A stretch of DNA of 40,202 nt, taken from the NCBI RefSeq assembly GCF_027257195.1, contig NZ_JAPDFS010000004.1, positions 203,703-243,904 on the forward strand, read 5' to 3'. The notes under the pieces were generated by a model. It saw nothing but the letters and a program-made list of their open reading frames with translations, was not told where the DNA came from and did not search any database. Below, piece after piece: positions 33,157-39,972 of this stretch. The position numbers and the translations under genes are program-made. The first letter of the stretch is position 1; each line of letters opens with the position of its first letter. Origin of the DNA: Halorubrum sp. F4. GTDB taxonomy: Archaea > Halobacteriota > Halobacteria > Halobacteriales > Haloferacaceae.

Positions 33157-34230
33157 GACGTCGGGATCCGCCTCGCCGTCGACGTCGATCACGGCGAGCG
33201 CCCCGCGTCGACCCGCCCGGGAGAGGGCGTGGTCGACGAGCTTGATCGGACCGGGGACCACGAGGTCCATGTCGCCGACGGTCGCGGTACCGGGGGCGAC
33301 CGGCGTCGTCTCGACGTATCGAGCCGGCGGAGACACGAGGTCGCCGTCGCGGTACAGCCGCGACCACACGTTCCCGATCGGGTGCCACGAGCTCGAGAGG
33401 TTCGGCCCGCCGTTCACGAGATACACGCGAACGGTCTCGCCGACCTCGGCGTGAAGGGTACCGCGTCGATCGTCGGTGAAGCCGTGATCCTCGCCGTTGA
33501 AGACGACGTACGTGGGGTTCTCGTCGACCATCGCGCCGTGGTCGAAGGCGTGGTGGCCCTTCTCGCCGAGGTCACCCTTCGTGTAGAGTTCGTGTTGGCC
33601 GAGGTAGAACTCGCGGTCGACCGCCGGGAGTCCCTCCTCGGGCTCGACGAGGATCGCGCCGAACATCCCCGAGCTGACGTGGTGGTCCATCGCGGGCACC
33701 GCGCAGTGGTAGGTGAACAACCCGGGGTAGGCCGCGCGGAAGCTGAGCTCCGCCGCGTCGTCGCCCGGCACGAGCGTCGTGTCGACGGCGCCGCCGCCCG
33801 GGCCGTACACCGCGTGGAAGTCCACGTTGTGGATGTCGCTGTTGTCGTCGGCCGGCACCTCGAACCGGAGGTTCACGGTGTCGCCCCGCCGCACGCGGAT
33901 CATCGGCCCGGGGACCTGCCCCTCGAAGGTCATGTACTTGAACGTCACGCCGGGCTCGATCTCCGCGACCAGCTCCCTCGTGCGGAGAGTCACGTCGTGC
34001 TCGCGCGGTTCGTTCCAGTCGACCGGCGCCGGCACCGCCGTCGGGTCCGCCGCGATCCGGCCGGCGTCCACGTCGCGTGCGGGATCGAGTTCCGGGACCG
34101 CGTCCGGAGCGGCTTCGGCGGTGGACGTCGGCTCCGCGTTCACGGGCGCGCCGAGACAGCCGGCGACGGCGCCGACCGCTCCGATCCCGAGTGCTGCAAC
34201 CATCTCTCGTCTGCTGAGGTCTCGTGACAT
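33139..34230 (-). CDS. nirK: Copper-containing nitrite reductase (NO-forming)
   Basis: A 363-aa two-cupredoxin-domain enzyme reducing nitrite to nitric oxide at the outer face of the membrane. A Tat lipoprotein signal is visible: SRREM (6-10), a hydrophobic core and the lipobox ending at C25. Type 1 copper ligands: H134, C176, H184 and M189. Type 2 ligands: H139, H175 and H334. Catalytic D137 and H283 are kept, so the enzyme appears intact. TATATACTATATATG around 34265-34280 is the likely promoter, with a 10-20 nt leader. A regulator, a heme synthesis gene and a heme-copper oxidase operon lie upstream. No halocyanin electron donor gene is seen here. Confidence 0.96.
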   Translation of the reverse strand: MSRDLSRREMVAALGIGAVGAVAGCLGAPVNAEPTSTAEAAPDAVPELDPARDVDAGRIAADPTAVPAPVDWNEPREHDVTLRTRELVAEIEPGVTFKYMTFEGQVPGPMIRVRRGDTVNLRFEVPADDNSDIHNVDFHAVYGPGGGAVDTTLVPGDDAAELSFRAAYPGLFTYHCAVPAMDHHVSSGMFGAILVEPEEGLPAVDREFYLGQHELYTKGDLGEKGHHAFDHGAMVDENPTYVVFNGEDHGFTDDRRGTLHAEVGETVRVYLVNGGPNLSSSWHPIGNVWSRLYRDGDLVSPPARYVETTPVAPGTATVGDMDLVVPGPIKLVDHALSRAGRRGALAVIDVDGEADPDVYDPDP

Positions 34231-34263
34231 GATTCGTCCCTATCTAGTCCGAGGCTTCCAAAT

Positions 34264-34333
34264 GACATATATAGTATATACCGTTCTCCAATATCGGTTC
34301 GAAACGGTCCAAATACCCAGGAATACGGGGTAT
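34264..34333 (-). promoter_or_regulatory. nirK promoter with AATACCC/GGGTATT inverted repeat
   Basis: TATATA-rich sequence at 34265-34280 is the likely TATA region. Further upstream AATACCC and GGGTATT form a 7-bp inverted repeat spaced by 9 bp (34311-34333). No good CGAA-N4-TTCG site is visible at this promoter. Confidence 0.45.
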
Positions 34334-34422
34334 TAAATACATACACGAGAGGAGGTGTCGGGATCGGGTTGGCGGCCACGGATCCTCGTTCGCGAACGCA
34401 TCGCGGCGTATCCGTTCGAGTG

Positions 34423-34905
34423 CTAGCACTCCGTTCCCGCGAACGGACAGCGTTCGACTCCGTTCGCTGGAGTCGCGGAGCACGCGTTCGACGTTCCGCC
34501 CGCGAGCACTCGCAGGCGCTCTATCGCCTCGTCCGGGAGAACGTACCCGATCCGGTACCCCGTTTCGAGGGACATGTCGAGTCCCGTTCGACGGCGAAAG
34601 AACGCTCGGACGGCACACTGGCGCGTTTCCAGTTCCAGCGCGATCTCTCGCCCCCGGTCGGTGAGAGTGACCCCGTCCCGTTTCTCGTATCGGAGGAGTC
34701 CGGCGGCGGCGAGTCGCTCGAACATCTCCGTCACGCTCGCCGGGGCGACGTCGAGGACCTCGCTCACCTCCCCCGTCCGGACTCGGTCGTCGTGATCGGC
34801 TCCGATCCGTCCGATAGCGACGAGATACAGCCCCTCGTTGCGATGGACACAGCCGGTGGGCCGCGTACAGCCGCAGACGTCCGCTCGCGAGTGGTCGATG
34901 GCCAT
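34423..34905 (-). CDS. DtxR-like transcription regulator with cysteine-rich ends
   Basis: A 160-aa protein with a DtxR/MntR-type winged helix: EGLYLVAIGRIGAD, TGEVSEVLDVAPASVTEMFERL and RYEKRDGVTLTDRGREIA (about 24-85), then a dimerisation-like helix region. The ends are unusual. The N-terminus carries C11, C13, C19 and H21, and the C-terminus carries C142, C153 and C160. These could bind a metal or respond to NO or redox state. ATG at 34905 is preferred to GTG at 34908. It lies 192 bp upstream of nirK on the same strand and diverges from the heme synthesis gene, so it may control the cluster. A near-palindromic CGAA-type site stands 40 bp upstream. Confidence 0.82.
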   Translation of the reverse strand: MAIDHSRADVCGCTRPTGCVHRNEGLYLVAIGRIGADHDDRVRTGEVSEVLDVAPASVTEMFERLAAAGLLRYEKRDGVTLTDRGREIALELETRQCAVRAFFRRRTGLDMSLETGYRIGYVLPDEAIERLRVLAGGTSNACSATPANGVERCPFAGTEC

Positions 34906-34943
34906 CACCGTACGTTCGACGCGCTCGGGACATGAGGGTAGGT

Positions 34944-34955
34944 CCGAACATCTTC
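34944..34955. promoter_or_regulatory. CGAA-N4-TTCG-like site (one mismatch) at the DtxR-like promoter
   Basis: CGAACATCTTCC matches the palindrome CGAA-N4-TTCG except for the last base. Its centre is about 44 bp before the ATG at 34905 on the minus strand, just upstream of where a TATA box would lie. Confidence 0.5.
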
Positions 34956-35099
34956 CCGTCCATCGGCGTCTTCACCACGCCCGTCTCCGACGGCGGCGGA
35001 GACCGGGCGGAGTGTCGAACGGGACCACGGCGTCTGTCGCCCGGTCGAGGGACACCCGCTCTCGGGACGTGAGTCACGGAAGGGCCCGGCCAACCGTGA

Positions 35100-35111
35100 T
35101 GAACATGTTCG
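35100..35111. promoter_or_regulatory. CGAA-N4-TTCG-like site (one mismatch) at the heme synthase promoter
   Basis: TGAACATGTTCG holds the perfect 10-bp palindrome GAACATGTTC (35101-35110). Its centre is about 44 bp before the ATG at 35149. This is the same core and spacing as the sites at 34944 and 36524. Confidence 0.55.
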
Positions 35112-35148
35112 GGAGAAGGAACGCGGAGGGCGGGGGCGAACCCGGAGT

Positions 35149-36513
35149 ATGGACCGACCGCGGCTCACGACGCTTCTGATCTGGTCAGTCGTGGGGACGT
35201 ACCTGCTCGTCGCGCTCGGTGCGACCGCTGCCACGGACGCCGGCTCCGCGGTCGTCGCGGTTCATCACGCCTCCGCCGTGGTCGTCGGCGTCCTACTGGC
35301 CGTTACGGCTCTTCTCGCCCATCGAACGCCGGTCTCGCGCGGCGTCCGTATCGGAACGGTTGCGGTGCTGATCGCGTATCTGGCACAGGCCGGCGTCGGA
35401 CTCGCGGGCCGAACCGACGTCGTTCCGTTCCACGGAGGGATCCACCTCGTGGGCGGGATCGGGGTCTTCAGCGTTCTCCTCGTGACGCTCGTGATCAGAG
35501 TGGAGACGGTCGCTGGCGTGCCGATCGACGACCGCTCGCCGAGCGGGTCGGGCGATCGCGTGACGCCGAACGCGTTCGCCGGGACTGCTCCCCCTCCAGC
35601 AACCGATGACGGTTCGATCCGATTTCGAGACCGGGTCGGGGCGTATCTCGAGTTGACCAAGCCCCGACTGATGTGGCTGTTGTGTCTGCTCGCGCTGGCG
35701 GGGACGGGACTGGCCGTCGCGGCCGGGGGCGAACTCGACGGCGTGACGGTCGTTGCGACCCTCGGCGGCGGCGTTCTCGCGATCGGTGCGGCGGGGACGT
35801 TCAATCACGTGTACGAGCGTGACCGCGATCGGAAGATGCGACGGACGGCGGATCGACCGATCGCGACCGATCGGGTCGGCGTTCGACGTGCCATCGCCTT
35901 CGCCGTCGGGCTCGTCATCGCCTCGATGGCGGTGATGGTGACGTTGGTCAACGCGCTTGCGGCCGCGCTCACGGCGGCGGCGATCGTCTATTACGCGTAC
36001 GTCTACACGGTTCTGTTGAAGCCGACGACCAAGTGGAACACCGTGATCGGCGGCGGCTCCGGGGCGTTGCCAGCGCTGATCGGGTACGCCGCCGTGACCG
36101 GAACCGTCGGCCTTCCGGCGGTCCTGCTCGCGGTCGTCGTCTGCTGTTGGACGCCCGCACACTTCTACAACCTCGCGATCGCCCACCGCGAGGACTACGC
36201 GCGGGCCGAGTATCCCATGTTACCGGTCGTCGCCGGCGTGCGGACCGCACGCCAGCGGATCCTCGGCTGGCTCGGGGTCACCCTGATCGCCGCGGTCCTG
36301 TTGGGGGCCGCTACCGACCTCGGCGTCCTCTACGCGCTCACCACCACGGTGCTCGGGGCGGTGTTCGTTCGGAGCGTGATCCGACAGTACGACGCCACGG
36401 AACGGGGATCAGAGGACGAACGTGCCGCCGCCTACCGAAGCTTCCACGCCTCGAACGCCTACCTCGGGGCCGTGCTCGTGGCGATCCTCGTCGAAACGCT
36501 CGCGTTATCGTGA
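35149..36513 (+). CDS. ctaB: Heme O synthase (protoheme IX farnesyltransferase) fused to an N-terminal CtaA-like domain
   Basis: A 454-aa membrane protein. Residues 1-120 hold four helices with conserved His (VAVHHASAV, FHGGIHLVGG) and resemble half of a CtaA/COX15 heme A synthase. Residues 155-454 are a CtaB/UbiA prenyltransferase that adds farnesyl to heme B: YLELTKPRLMWLL, the Mg-diphosphate motif FNHVYERDRDRKMRRTADRPI split over its loop, and CCWTPAHFYNLAIAHREDY. This fused form is common in haloarchaea. It makes heme O, possibly on the way to heme A, for the oxidase encoded 72 bp downstream. A palindromic site precedes the start. Confidence 0.92.
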   Translation: MDRPRLTTLLIWSVVGTYLLVALGATAATDAGSAVVAVHHASAVVVGVLLAVTALLAHRTPVSRGVRIGTVAVLIAYLAQAGVGLAGRTDVVPFHGGIHLVGGIGVFSVLLVTLVIRVETVAGVPIDDRSPSGSGDRVTPNAFAGTAPPPATDDGSIRFRDRVGAYLELTKPRLMWLLCLLALAGTGLAVAAGGELDGVTVVATLGGGVLAIGAAGTFNHVYERDRDRKMRRTADRPIATDRVGVRRAIAFAVGLVIASMAVMVTLVNALAAALTAAAIVYYAYVYTVLLKPTTKWNTVIGGGSGALPALIGYAAVTGTVGLPAVLLAVVVCCWTPAHFYNLAIAHREDYARAEYPMLPVVAGVRTARQRILGWLGVTLIAAVLLGAATDLGVLYALTTTVLGAVFVRSVIRQYDATERGSEDERAAAYRSFHASNAYLGAVLVAILVETLALS

Positions 36514-36521
36514 ACGCCGGC

Positions 36522-36537
36522 CGCGAACATGTTCGCG
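36522..36537. promoter_or_regulatory. Perfect 16-bp palindrome containing CGAA-N4-TTCG, upstream of the oxidase operon
   Basis: CGCGAACATGTTCGCG is fully self-complementary and contains CGAACATGTTCG at 36524-36535. A TATA-like GCTAATCC follows directly. The centre lies about 55 bp before the small-subunit ATG at 36585, or near -38 from the predicted start site. I recall CGAA-N4-TTCG as the NarO motif at Haloferax denitrification promoters. Confidence 0.7.
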
Positions 36538-36584
36538 CTAATCCTCACCGTGGTCGTTCGAGTATCGCGTCACGTGAGTAGACG

Positions 36585-36740
36585 ATGAGTAGTGAAACGA
36601 CACACGAAGGGGGCGATATACCCGCGATGCAACGGCTATACAACCGTATCTGGCTGTTGGCCGCGGCCGCGATGATGTTCTTTCTCGTGGCCTACGTCGG
36701 CTGGGGGTTGCTCGACCTCCTCTCCGTACCCGTGAGGTGA
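36585..36740 (+). CDS. Small single-helix subunit of the heme-copper oxidase operon
   Basis: A 51-aa protein opening MSSETTHEGGDIPAMQRLYN and then one membrane helix (about 22-45, IWLLAAAAMMFFLVAYVGWG). It has the size and place of the small CbaD-like subunits that precede subunit II in haloarchaeal ba3-type operons, though sequence alone cannot prove it. It is the first gene of the operon; subunit II starts 7 bp after its stop. It is too short for most gene finders. Confidence 0.75.
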   Translation: MSSETTHEGGDIPAMQRLYNRIWLLAAAAMMFFLVAYVGWGLLDLLSVPVR

Positions 36741-36747
36741 CCGTCAC

Positions 36748-37290
36748 ATGAGTAATCCGCTCGAGGACCCCGACGACGACTGGTGGAACTCCCCGATAAA
36801 TCGCCGTGAGAGCATCTGGCTGGGGCTCGCTGGCGCGTGGTCGCTCGGCATCTTCACGTGGATGGCGGGGTTCACGCAGTTCGGCGATCAGAACCCGATC
36901 GGCACGACCTACGACGTCGATCCGGACCGATATCAGGAACGCGTCGGCGAGTACAAGGAGGCCGCCGAGGAGACCGAAGACGGGCTGGTCCCGCCCGGCG
37001 ACGACGTGTACGTCGGCGCGATGCGGTTCAACTGGGACGGACTCCCCGTCGTCCTCGAAGCGGGCCGCGAGTACGACGTCCACCTCGGCGCCTACGACGT
37101 CCAGCACGGCTTCTCGATCAGGCCGGAGGAGAACCTGAACAAACAGATCAACCTCCAGGTGTTCCCCGGATCCGAATGGGTGATCCCGATGACCTTCGAC
37201 GAACCAGGCACCTACCACATCGTCTGTAACGAGTTCTGCGGACAGGGCCATCGAACGATGCACGGTCGCTTCACCGTGGTGGAGGGGTAG
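36748..37290 (+). CDS. Heme-copper oxidase subunit II with complete CuA site
   Basis: A 180-aa protein with one N-terminal membrane helix (about 23-43) and an external cupredoxin domain. All CuA ligands are present: H120 in DVQHGFSIR, then C160, E162 (backbone), C164, H168 and M171 in CNEFCGQGHRTM. It takes electrons from a soluble donor, probably halocyanin or cytochrome c, and passes them to subunit I. The short single-helix form is that of B-type (ba3) oxidases. Subunit I begins one base after the stop codon. Confidence 0.93.
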   Translation: MSNPLEDPDDDWWNSPINRRESIWLGLAGAWSLGIFTWMAGFTQFGDQNPIGTTYDVDPDRYQERVGEYKEAAEETEDGLVPPGDDVYVGAMRFNWDGLPVVLEAGREYDVHLGAYDVQHGFSIRPEENLNKQINLQVFPGSEWVIPMTFDEPGTYHIVCNEFCGQGHRTMHGRFTVVEG

Positions 37291-37291
37291 C

Positions 37292-39016
37292 ATGTCGGCG
37301 ATCGCCTCCCTGTTCCGGAACGACTACGGCGCGGACGGTTTCCGCACCTGCTCCGTGACCGGCCTCGACGTTCACCGGTCCGTGGAGAACTACGTGAAAC
37401 TGTTCGGGCTGACCGCGGTCGTCGCGCTGGCCGTCGGCGGGAGCTTCGCCTTCTCCGTCGCGATGACGCGCTGGGAGTTCGTCGGCCTGCTCGATCCGGG
37501 CAGCTACTACACGCACCTGAGCATCCACGCGTGGAACCTGCTCGTCTTCTGGATGGTGTTCATGGAGATCGCCGTCCTCTACGTCGGCGGCCCGATGGTG
37601 CTCGGTCGGGCGCTGCCGCTTCGCCGGCTCGCGACCGTCGGATGGATCACGATGGTCGTCGGCGCGGTCGGCGTGAACGCGTCCATCTGGTTGGCCGAGG
37701 TACCCAACGAGGCACCGCTCCTGACGGCGTACGTCCCGCTCCCCGTCACGCCGTGGTTCTACGGAACGGCGATCGTCTTCCTGCTCGGGGCCACGATCGC
37801 GGCGATACCGTTCTTCGCGACGATCTGGTCGGAGACGCGTGACAGCCGGCGAACGCTCCCCCTCGTCGCCTTCGGCGCGTTCATCACCGGGATCATCGCC
37901 GTGGAGGCGATCCTCGGCGGGATCGCCGCGTTCGCGTACGCGCTCGCCTGGCGGGTCGACCTCATCGCCGCCGTCGATCCGGGGATCTACCGACAGCTCT
38001 ACTGGATCGTCGGCCACGGGACCCAACAGATCAACCTGCTCGCGATGATCACGGTGTGGTACTTCCTGACGCACGTCGTGGGCGGCGCGGTCGTGATCTC
38101 CGAGAAGGTCTCCCGGACCGCGTTCATCCTCTACCTCTTCTTCATCAACCTCGGGGCGGCCCACCATCTGCTCGTCGATCCCGGCGTCTCCGCCGGCTGG
38201 CGGATCTGGAACACCTCCTACGCCTTCTACGGCGCGGCCTTCGCGAGCATGATCCACGCGTTCGCGATCCCGGCCGGGATCGAGGCCGGGCGTCGTCGTC
38301 GGGGGCAGGGCGGCGGGCTCTTCGGCTGGCTCACCTCCGCGCCGTGGCGGAACCCCGTCTTCGCCTCGACGATATTCAGCATCATCCTCTTCGGCTTCCT
38401 CGGCGGGATCACGGGCGTCGTGATGGGACAGATCCAGGTGAACATGACCTGGCACAACACCCTCGCGACGGTCGGGCACTTCCACGCGACCGTCGCGCTC
38501 GGGACGACGCTCGCGTTCTTCGGGCTCGTCCTCTTCGTCATCAAGACGATGTTCCGGCGGGACTTCGTCTCGGACACGCTGGCGACCGCGATCCCGTACG
38601 CCTACGGGGGCGCGATGAGCGTCGCCACGCTGATGTTGATGTACGCGGGGATCCTCTACGGCGTGCCGCGTCGGACCGCCGAGGTCGTCAGGAACATCCC
38701 CGGCTCGGAGTTCAACCTCTCGGCGGCGATCCCGATATTCATGATCTTCGGCGTCTTCGCGCTGTTAGCGATCCTGTCGGGCGTCCTGTTCGTCGGGGTT
38801 TCGGTCGGCTCGCTGCTCCTCGGCGACCGGCTCCCCGACGGCGACGACGGCGGGATGTTGCCCGAGGGCGGGCTCCACGCCGACGGCGGAGAGCCGATCC
38901 ACGCGGTCGAGCTCCGCGGTACGTTCACGCTCTGCCTGGTCTTCCTCGGGGTCTTCGCCGCCGTCTACGTGTTGAACTGGTATCTGCTGACGCAACTGTG
39001 GTCGATCGGCGCGTAA
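37292..39016 (+). CDS. B-type heme-copper oxidase subunit I lacking the active-site tyrosine (candidate NO reductase)
   Basis: A 574-aa protein with about 13 membrane helices. Low-spin heme ligands are H79 (SIHAWNLL) and H398. The high-spin heme ligand is H396 (VGHFHATVAL). CuB ligands are H242, H291 and H292 (GAAHHLLVDPG). In oxygen reductases H242 begins GHPxxY, whose Tyr is crosslinked to the His; here the segment is GHGTQQ (241-246), with Gln at the Tyr place. Y281, ten residues before the His pair, is the only nearby candidate substitute. Loss of Tyr is typical of NO-reducing branches of the superfamily, so NO reduction to N2O is inferred. Generic annotation would be b(o/a)3-type cytochrome c oxidase subunit I. 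Neighbouring nirK supports the inference. Confidence 0.88.
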   Translation: MSAIASLFRNDYGADGFRTCSVTGLDVHRSVENYVKLFGLTAVVALAVGGSFAFSVAMTRWEFVGLLDPGSYYTHLSIHAWNLLVFWMVFMEIAVLYVGGPMVLGRALPLRRLATVGWITMVVGAVGVNASIWLAEVPNEAPLLTAYVPLPVTPWFYGTAIVFLLGATIAAIPFFATIWSETRDSRRTLPLVAFGAFITGIIAVEAILGGIAAFAYALAWRVDLIAAVDPGIYRQLYWIVGHGTQQINLLAMITVWYFLTHVVGGAVVISEKVSRTAFILYLFFINLGAAHHLLVDPGVSAGWRIWNTSYAFYGAAFASMIHAFAIPAGIEAGRRRRGQGGGLFGWLTSAPWRNPVFASTIFSIILFGFLGGITGVVMGQIQVNMTWHNTLATVGHFHATVALGTTLAFFGLVLFVIKTMFRRDFVSDTLATAIPYAYGGAMSVATLMLMYAGILYGVPRRTAEVVRNIPGSEFNLSAAIPIFMIFGVFALLAILSGVLFVGVSVGSLLLGDRLPDGDDGGMLPEGGLHADGGEPIHAVELRGTFTLCLVFLGVFAAVYVLNWYLLTQLWSIGA

Positions 39017-39034
39017 GCGCCGGTCGCCCGGGCC

Positions 39035-39093
39035 ATCGACCGATTCATCGCCAGAATATCGACCGACTCATCGACCGAATCACCGACTGAATC
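39035..39093. repeat. 12-bp tandem repeat, about five copies
   Basis: Units start at 39035, 39047 (11 bp), 39058, 39070 and 39082. The common form is ATCGACCGAnTC. It occupies most of the 108-bp spacer between subunit I and the next membrane protein. Confidence 0.7.
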
Positions 39094-39124
39094 ATCCTCC
39101 CGAACGACAGCGAGACAACCACGA

Positions 39125-39814
39125 ATGACCGACGCTTCCCGGACCCACTCTCGGACGCGACTCGGCGGTATCGTACGCCAGGCCTGGCGTGACCTCTTGA
39201 GCGTGTACTACGCCAACACGCCCGTCTGGCGCTGGCTAAAGAGCGGCGCGCTCGTGTTTCTCGGGTTCTTCCTGTGGATGGGAGGGAACGTCCTGACGGC
39301 CTACTGGATCGATGCGACCGCGCTCCGGTACGTGATCGCCTACGGGTTCGTTCTGATCGCGTGGGGGCCGATCACCCACCTGCTCGTCGTCCCGGTCGTG
39401 ATCCGACTGCGCCGAACCGCCGAGAACCCCGCCGTGCGACGGGTCGTCCGCCACGGATCGAGGATCAACTTCACGACGTTTCTCGTGATCGTCGCGGTCA
39501 TGGGGACCCTCGCACCGGGCGTGATGCTGCTCGACTTCTCGTCCGGCTTCGGGGCCGACGGCGGCGACGTGACCGCGGACCTCGTCTGTGAGACGGACGG
39601 GGACCCGATCACCTGTGAGCTCGAGACCTCCGAGGGAGTCGACCACGTCGTGCTCCTCTCCGGCGGCGAGGAGATCGACCGAAGCGACGAGCCGCCGTAC
39701 GCCGTGTCCGCACCGCGCGATTCGCTCTCGGAGGGGCCGTCCGGGGCACAGTTCGAGATCGAGTTGCGGGACGCGGACGGCGACACCCTCCGGCGGTTCG
39801 TCCGGACCGTCTGA
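39125..39814 (+). CDS. Membrane protein downstream of the oxidase, external beta domain
   Basis: A 229-aa protein not assigned to a family. Three membrane helices are seen: about 39-60 (SGALVFLGFFLWMGGNVLTA), 68-92 (YVIAYGFVLIAWGPITHLLV) and 115-140 (FTTFLVIVAVMGTLAPGVML). Residues 145-229 form an acidic external domain of beta type with CETDGDPITCELET, a Cys pair that could form a disulfide. The place after subunit I suggests an accessory or assembly role in the oxidase complex, but the 108-bp gap leaves room for independent expression. Confidence 0.75.
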   Translation: MTDASRTHSRTRLGGIVRQAWRDLLSVYYANTPVWRWLKSGALVFLGFFLWMGGNVLTAYWIDATALRYVIAYGFVLIAWGPITHLLVVPVVIRLRRTAENPAVRRVVRHGSRINFTTFLVIVAVMGTLAPGVMLLDFSSGFGADGGDVTADLVCETDGDPITCELETSEGVDHVVLLSGGEEIDRSDEPPYAVSAPRDSLSEGPSGAQFEIELRDADGDTLRRFVRTV

Positions 39815-39972
39815 GAGGTTTCAGATCGGTTCGTCGCTCCTACGAAGCCGGATCGAACGGTCGGTTTCGGAATCGTGGACTTCCGCGAGGAACGGCGACG
39901 ATCGAGTACGGGAGTGGGTATATCGATACGGCGGAATGGTTGTTTATAAGTGATCGACGACGCTGCGATGAA
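39815..39972. other. Spacer upstream of element copy C
   Basis: No gene is seen. The left part is GC-rich; from about 39915 it turns AT-rich (GTATATCGATAC, then TTTATAA). The latter is placed to drive the element that follows. Confidence 0.4.
39943..39949 (+). promoter_or_regulatory. TATA box at the dispersed element (copy C)
   Basis: TTTATAA is centred at 39946, exactly 27 bp before the first conserved base of the element at 39973. This is the distance seen for gene promoters in this window and suggests the element is transcribed from its first base. Confidence 0.55.

Noticed and set aside
34385..34396. CGTTCGCGAACG palindrome as a NarO-type site for nirK
   Set aside because: The half-sites are in the inverse order (TTCG before CGAA) and it lies about 160 bp from the start, within the spacer after the DtxR-like gene.
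37292..39016. Y281 as a relocated active-site tyrosine, as in cbb3 oxidases
   Set aside because: In cbb3 enzymes, as I recall, the tyrosine is about six residues before the CuB His pair. Here the residue at that place is Ile285 and Y281 is ten before. Not preferred, but a structure model should test it.
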